A stretch of 64,000 bases of DNA from Prevotellaceae bacterium MN60 (GTDB taxonomy: Bacteria > Bacteroidota > Bacteroidia > Bacteroidales > Bacteroidaceae), in NCBI GenBank assembly GCA_900199555.1, contig FZQZ01000001.1, positions 496,001 to 560,000 on the forward strand, in the 5' to 3' direction. Shown here in pieces: positions 59,637 through 64,000 of the stretch. Position 1 is the first letter of the stretch; each line of letters begins with the position of its first letter. The position numbers were made by a program, and so were the translations under genes. The notes beneath the pieces were generated by a model that saw only the letters and a program-made list of their open reading frames with translations, was not told where the DNA came from and did not search any database.

Positions 59637-60251
59637 TTACATACGTATTTCTTTAATCGATAATTCGCCCGTAGTTGATGCTATTGAATTGGGAGGTATC
59701 ACACCTTGAATAACACTTCCTGCAGATATTATAGAATTATCCCCAATAACACTTCCTTTCAGGATAGTTGCATTCATGCAAATCCAAACATTATTGCCAA
59801 TAACTATTTCATGAGGAACATCTCTTCCTGAAGTTCTATTTGAGCTATTAACCACATGACCATTGCTATCAACGATATTGACTCCAGATGCTATCACACA
59901 ATTGTTACCTATTGAAATACTTTTTTCTGCATGAATATAGGCTCCATTAACCCTACAATTATCTCCAACAGAAATTTTACTACCAACTCCATCTGCAAGG
60001 AATGAAGTATAAAATGGCATACCGCAGTGATATCTTATATTTCTACACCCTATACGACAATTTTTTCCTATCAGAATTCCACCATTATTATTATAACTCT
60101 GCGAATAGCAATCTATTCTACTCTTGTAATATACGACAGAACCTTCACCTATCACGACACCCTTGTTATGAGAAAGAAATAAAGTGTGAAGTTTATTTAA
60201 ATATATAAGGATTTTTATTTTTATATCTTGTAAAACACTATAAAGAATCAT
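59637..60251 (-). CDS. Hexapeptide-repeat acetyltransferase
   Basis: A 204-aa left-handed beta-helix protein: GVVIGEGSVVYYKSRIDCYS, GKNCRIGCRNIRYHCGMPFY, ISIGNNCVIASGVNIVDSNGH (NxxH of maltose/galactoside O-acetyltransferases), IGNNVWICMNATILKGSVIG. Likely an O-acetyltransferase of the locus. Confidence 0.85.
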   Translation of the reverse strand: MILYSVLQDIKIKILIYLNKLHTLFLSHNKGVVIGEGSVVYYKSRIDCYSQSYNNNGGILIGKNCRIGCRNIRYHCGMPFYTSFLADGVGSKISVGDNCRVNGAYIHAEKSISIGNNCVIASGVNIVDSNGHVVNSSNRTSGRDVPHEIVIGNNVWICMNATILKGSVIGDNSIISAGSVIQGVIPPNSIASTTGELSIKEIRM

Positions 60252-60269
60252 GATTATGATATTTATCTA

Positions 60270-61583
60270 CTATTTTTCTCCAATTCTTGTATATACAAAG
60301 CCTTGCTCTTCGAGTTCCTTTCGGTCATAGATATTACGACCATCAACAATGACATTACCCTTCATAACCTTTTGGATAACATTCCATGATGGCATACGGA
60401 ACTGATGCCATTCGGTCATCAATGCAAAGACATCTGCGCCATCTGCTGCATCATACATATTCTTGCAGTAGGTAACAGAATCACCTATACGACGCTTGCA
60501 CTCATCCATAGCAACAGGATCGAACACACGAACAATAGCACCATCTTTGAGGAGTTTATCAATAACAACCAAAGCTGGAGCTTCACGCATATCATCAGTT
60601 TCAGGTTTGAATGCTAATCCTATAATTGCAATAGTCTTGCCCTTGACATTTCCCACAGTCTTTACTATCTTGTCATAGACAATACTCTTCTGCTTCTCGT
60701 TAACTCGTTCTACTGCTTCAATAACTTCCATATGATAATCATTATCCATACCAGTATGTACTAAAGCCTTGACATCCTTTGGGAAACAGGAGCCACCATA
60801 ACCACAGCCAGCATAAAGGAACTTACTGCCAATACGAGTATCTGTGCCAATACCTTTACGAACAGAATCAACATTAGCACCTACACGTTCACATAAATTG
60901 GCAATATCATTCATAAAGGATATGCGAGTAGCCAGCATAGCATTGGCAGCATACTTAGTCATCTCGGCAGAAGGGATGTCCATAAAGATAACACGGAAAT
61001 TCTGAAGCATCAGAGGTCTATACAATCTTGTCATAACCTCCTTAGCTTTCTCGCTCTCAGTACCTACCACCACACGGTCTGGACTCATAAAGTCTTTGAT
61101 TGCGGCACCTTCTTTCAGAAACTCTGGGTTAGAAGCCACATCAAAAGGAATATCTACACCACGGTTTTTCAATTCTTCCTGAATAGCGACCTTAACTTTC
61201 TTTGCTGTTCCGACAGGAACAGTTGACTTAGTAACAAGTATTGTATATTTATTGATATGCTGACCAAACTGCTTAGCTACAGCAAGCACATACTTCAAAT
61301 CAGCAGAACCATCCTCATCTGGAGGAGTACCTACAGCACTAAATACAACTTCAACATCATCAAGCACTTCAGTAAGGTCGGTCGTGAACTGAAGTCGTCC
61401 ACACTCAACATTGCGCTTTACTAGTTCCTCAAGACCAGGCTCATAGATTGGCATAATACCATCTTTAAGTTTCTGTATCTTTTGTGTATCTACATCTACA
61501 CAGGTTACATGTGCTCCCATTTCAGCGAAACATGTGCCACTAACAAGACCTACATAACCTGTTCCTACTATTGCGATATTCAT
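60270..61583 (-). CDS. ugd: UDP-glucose 6-dehydrogenase
   Basis: A 437-aa enzyme that oxidises UDP-glucose to UDP-glucuronate with two NAD. NIAIVGTGYVGLVSGTCFAEMG, TKSTVPVGTAKKV, catalytic Cys in CGYGGSCFPKDVKAL, and GLAFKPETDDMREAPAL. It provides an acidic sugar, which the UDP-glucuronate-epimerase-like protein at 23.6 kb could convert. Preceded by a hairpin (61602-61668). Confidence 0.95.
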   Translation of the reverse strand: MNIAIVGTGYVGLVSGTCFAEMGAHVTCVDVDTQKIQKLKDGIMPIYEPGLEELVKRNVECGRLQFTTDLTEVLDDVEVVFSAVGTPPDEDGSADLKYVLAVAKQFGQHINKYTILVTKSTVPVGTAKKVKVAIQEELKNRGVDIPFDVASNPEFLKEGAAIKDFMSPDRVVVGTESEKAKEVMTRLYRPLMLQNFRVIFMDIPSAEMTKYAANAMLATRISFMNDIANLCERVGANVDSVRKGIGTDTRIGSKFLYAGCGYGGSCFPKDVKALVHTGMDNDYHMEVIEAVERVNEKQKSIVYDKIVKTVGNVKGKTIAIIGLAFKPETDDMREAPALVVIDKLLKDGAIVRVFDPVAMDECKRRIGDSVTYCKNMYDAADGADVFALMTEWHQFRMPSWNVIQKVMKGNVIVDGRNIYDRKELEEQGFVYTRIGEK

Positions 61584-61601
61584 TCTAATATTTCATACTT
61601 A

Positions 61602-61668
61602 AAGGGGCAATCCTCGCTTTTTGTTAACCATTAATCTTATGAGAGTATAGCGAGGACTGTAGCCCCTT
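61602..61668 (-). other. Hairpin between rfbC and ugd
   Basis: Two-step stem: aaggggc (61602-61608)/gcccctt (61662-61668) and tcctcgct (61611-61618)/agcgagga (61649-61656). It fills most of the 108-nt gap, the widest internal gap of the upstream part of the operon. Possible attenuator, mRNA processing or stability element. Confidence 0.65.
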
Positions 61669-61691
61669 ATATAATCTTCTTCAATTATACT

Positions 61692-62276
61692 TTAATATAA
61701 GCCAACCTTAATATCAAAAGGTGAATCAAAGTCCTTTAATAAAGGATGCTTAGTATCCTTCTCACTCAGAATAGCCTTGTCTGTAGGTATTCGCCAATCA
61801 ATACCCAAAGAGTCATCAAGAATACTAATGCCTCCATCAGCCTCGGGATGGTAGAACTCATCACACTTGTACTGGAATACTGCGGTCTCAGAGAGGACAG
61901 CAAAGCCATGAGCAAAGCCCTTCGGAATGAAAAATTGGCGATGATTATCCTCAGTCAGTTCTACAGCGACATATTGTCCATAAGTAGGACTACCCTTACG
62001 GATATCTACAGCGACATCAAGAACGGCACCCTTCACACAGCGCACAAGCTTACTCTGTGTAAATGGTGGTCTTTGGAAATGCAATCCACGCATCACGCCA
62101 TAGCTAGACTTACTCTCATTATCTTGTACGAAATTCACCGTATGTCCTAATATGGGTGTCACCTTCTCGTCAAACTCACGCTGTGAGAATGACTCAAAGA
62201 AATAGCCACGAGCATCCTCGAAGATGCGAGGCTCTATAATTAATACGCCAGAAATGGCGGTAGGAGTTATGTTCAT
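61692..62276 (-). CDS. rfbC: dTDP-4-dehydrorhamnose 3,5-epimerase-like protein
   Basis: A 194-aa cupin enzyme: IIEPRIFEDARGYFFESFSQ, GVMRGLHFQ (catalytic His), KGAVLDVAVDIRKGSPTYGQ, FIPKGFAHGFAVLSE, FQYKCDEFYHPEADGGI. Converts dTDP-4-keto-6-deoxyglucose to the L-rhamnose precursor. The partner genes rfbA, rfbB and rfbD are not in the window, so they must lie elsewhere or the enzyme serves another sugar. Confidence 0.92.
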   Translation of the reverse strand: MNITPTAISGVLIIEPRIFEDARGYFFESFSQREFDEKVTPILGHTVNFVQDNESKSSYGVMRGLHFQRPPFTQSKLVRCVKGAVLDVAVDIRKGSPTYGQYVAVELTEDNHRQFFIPKGFAHGFAVLSETAVFQYKCDEFYHPEADGGISILDDSLGIDWRIPTDKAILSEKDTKHPLLKDFDSPFDIKVGLY

Positions 62277-62282
62277 AGTAGC

Positions 62283-63443
62283 TTACTCTTTGCGCCAGAC
62301 CATCTTGTTGACAATGCCAACATAAGATTGGATTATCTTCACCACCTTTGTGCTGACATTCTCTTCGATATAGTCAGGAACTGGAATTCCATAGTCTCCA
62401 TTCTGATTCATGGTCACTGCGGTATCTACAGCCTGCAACAAGCTCTTCTCATCAATACCAGCAATGAAGAAGCATGCCTTATCCAAAGCCTCAGGGCGCT
62501 CTGTGCTGGTACGAATACAGATGGCAGGGAAAGGATGACCTACAGAGGTAAAGAAGCTACTCTCCTCGGGCAGTGTACCACTATCCGATACTACTGCAAA
62601 GGCATTCATCTGCAGACAATTGTAATCGTGGAAGCCAAGAGGCTCATGCTGAATCACTCGTTCATCTAATTTGAAGCCAGACTGCTCTAAGCGTTTGCGA
62701 CTGCGAGGATGACAGCTATAGAGAATTGGCATATCGTATTTCTCTGCCATCTTATTGATTGCAGTGAAGAGACTCATAAAGTTCTTCTCGGTATCAATGT
62801 TCTCTTCACGGTGGGCGGAGAGCAAGATGTACTTGCCCTTCTCCAATCCCAGACGCTTGTGAATGTCGCTTGCCTCAATCTCGGCTAGATTTTGATGAAG
62901 CACCTCTGCCATTGGGCTACCTGTAACGTAGGTGCGCTCCTTGGGGAGACCACAGTCAGCCAGATAGCGACGTGCATGCTCAGAGTATGCCATATTCACA
63001 TCCGAGATGATATCCACAATTCTGCGGTTGGTCTCCTCTGGCAGACACTCGTCTTTACAACGGTTACCAGCTTCCATGTGGAAGATAGGGATATGCAGAC
63101 GCTTAGCGCCAATTACAGACAAGCAACTGTTGGTATCGCCAAGAACCAATACGGCATCTGGCTTGGTCTCAACCATCACCTTATAACTCTTGTCGATGAT
63201 GTTTCCCATGGTAGCTCCAAGGTCTTCACCTACTGCCTCCATATAGATGTCAGGATCTGCCAGTTTCAGATCCTTAAAGAACACCCCATTCAGATTATAG
63301 TCATAGTTCTGACCTGTATGTGCCAACAAGCAGTCAAAATACTTTCGGCACTTATTGATTACCGCTGCCAATCTAATTATCTCTGGACGTGTGCCAACAA
63401 TAATAAGCAGCTTTAATTTTCCATTGTTCTTAAATGATGCCAT
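62283..63443 (-). CDS. UDP-GlcNAc 2-epimerase family (FnlC/CapG-like)
   Basis: A 386-aa non-hydrolysing 2-epimerase: LLIIVGTRPEIIRLAAVINK, HTGQNYDYNLNGVFF, VLGDTNSCL, HMEAGNRCKDECLPEETNRRIVD, SAHREENID, SDSGTLPEESSFF. Its placement 5 nt after an FnlB/CapF-like gene and the RCKDECLPEE form point to the last step of UDP-L-FucNAc synthesis rather than to ManNAc formation. Confidence 0.9.
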   Translation of the reverse strand: MASFKNNGKLKLLIIVGTRPEIIRLAAVINKCRKYFDCLLAHTGQNYDYNLNGVFFKDLKLADPDIYMEAVGEDLGATMGNIIDKSYKVMVETKPDAVLVLGDTNSCLSVIGAKRLHIPIFHMEAGNRCKDECLPEETNRRIVDIISDVNMAYSEHARRYLADCGLPKERTYVTGSPMAEVLHQNLAEIEASDIHKRLGLEKGKYILLSAHREENIDTEKNFMSLFTAINKMAEKYDMPILYSCHPRSRKRLEQSGFKLDERVIQHEPLGFHDYNCLQMNAFAVVSDSGTLPEESSFFTSVGHPFPAICIRTSTERPEALDKACFFIAGIDEKSLLQAVDTAVTMNQNGDYGIPVPDYIEENVSTKVVKIIQSYVGIVNKMVWRKE

Positions 63444-63448
63444 ATCTG

Positions 63449-64000
63449 TTATTTTACAGGTTCAAAAAATGTATCGGGTATATTGGGATTGAACACCTCA
63501 TTGCAGTACATGACTGTTACGAGGTCTTCAGTATCACTCAGATTGATAATATTATGCGTATAGCCAGGAAGCATGTGGACAGCTTCTATTTTATCGCCGC
63601 TCACTTCCCATTCCAACACCTTTGCATCTGGATCGTTGAGGTTTCGCTGCTGGATAAGACCATGCCCTTTGACCACGATGAACTGCTCGAACTTGGTGTT
63701 GTGCCAGTGTTGTCCTTTGGTGATGCCGGGCTTTGAGATATTGATGCTTACCTGACCTGCATTGAGGGTATGAACCAGCTCGGTAAAGGAGCCTCTGTCA
63801 TCCACATTCATCTTCAGTGGGAAGGCCACCTTCTCTTTTGGCAGATACGACAGATAGGTAGAATAGAGTTTCTTCGCAAAACTACCTGCTGGAATCTCAG
63901 GAATCATCAGTGTTTGGGGCTGCGCTGCAAACTGTTTCAGTAGTTCTACTATCTCGCCCAAGGTTATCTTATGGGTAATGGGACAATAGCAATAGCGTCC
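63449..64000 (-). CDS. FnlB/CapF-like reductase, C-terminal part (5' end outside window)
   Basis: The frame is open to the window edge (RYCYCPITHKITLGEIVELL), so only the last ~183 residues are seen. They contain the cupin domain of CapF: YLPKEKVAFPLKMNVDDRGSF, ISKPGITKGQHWHNTKFEQF (metal-binding His), MLPGYTHNIINLSDTEDLVTV. CapF reduces/epimerises the 4-keto intermediate in UDP-L-FucNAc synthesis; the Rossmann domain lies beyond the edge. Confidence 0.88.
   Translation of the reverse strand, partial: GRYCYCPITHKITLGEIVELLKQFAAQPQTLMIPEIPAGSFAKKLYSTYLSYLPKEKVAFPLKMNVDDRGSFTELVHTLNAGQVSINISKPGITKGQHWHNTKFEQFIVVKGHGLIQQRNLNDPDAKVLEWEVSGDKIEAVHMLPGYTHNIINLSDTEDLVTVMYCNEVFNPNIPDTFFEPVK

Overview
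The window is a chromosomal segment of a Bacteroidales bacterium, most likely Prevotella or a close relative. Evidence: the sigma-ABfr promoter pattern (TTTG, about 19-20 nt, then TAnnTTTG) precedes most transcription units, often with almost no leader; Shine-Dalgarno sites are rare; gene families are typical of the group (CotH protein with a Prevotella-type C-terminal sorting tail, DUF4858, DUF4248, smalltalk protein, kinase-RapZ fusion, type II pantothenate kinase). Genus is an inference from these traits, not from a marker gene.

Layout. 1-14.4 kb: mixed housekeeping and sensory genes: a 5'-truncated CotH-kinase surface protein, a kinase-RapZ fusion, GNAT, Fic, HNH endonuclease, NUDIX plus purine permease, an M56/BlaI pair with a three-palindrome operator, and a large DUF4450-like secreted protein. 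14.7-22.8 kb: groES-groEL, then the operon sppA-lpxK-punA-thiL, tRNA-Phe and sod. 22.8-34 kb: alkD opposite a nucleotide-sugar epimerase that carries a whole DUF559 nuclease-like domain inside it; a BaiN-like flavoprotein; a leftward tatA-tatC-polyferredoxin-aldo/keto reductase operon in which the last two products look like Tat substrates; mgtC, a type II pantothenate kinase and a secreted protein. 34-36.5 kb: end of a polysaccharide locus (phosphoglycosyl transferase and DegT aminotransferase). 36.6-41 kb: a rightward cassette of RecA-like ATPase, CHC2/TOPRIM primase, DUF4248, HU-like protein, smalltalk protein and amidase. 41.1-46.1 kb: a toxin-antitoxin/repair island with a complete three-gene HipBST-type system, an MGMT-family protein and a RelE-like toxin with XRE antitoxin. 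46.2-64 kb: an 18-kb leftward capsule or O-antigen locus with AT-rich centre (glycosyltransferases, Wzx, Wzy, acetyltransferases, ugd, rfbC, and an fnlB/fnlC-like pair that suggests UDP-FucNAc-type sugar synthesis).

The most unusual feature is repeat invasion of coding sequence. Four kinds stand out. (1) A roughly 35-bp GC-rich palindromic element occurs at about a dozen loci; it is translated in frame inside several enzymes, supplies stop codons, and flanks the DUF559 domain in inverted orientation like transposon ends. (2) Degenerate hexanucleotide arrays of the GTTATC type encode Asn-Asp/Asn-Gly/Asn-Leu tracts inside four polysaccharide-locus genes. (3) A 140-165 bp structured repeat occurs three times, with compensatory changes in one stem. 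(4) TCTGTGTG-type repeats lie in and around the primase gene. Other structured intergenic elements are the tandem hairpins after punA, the stem-loops between cassette genes, and the hairpin between rfbC and ugd. All calls come from reading the sequence; no database search was possible.
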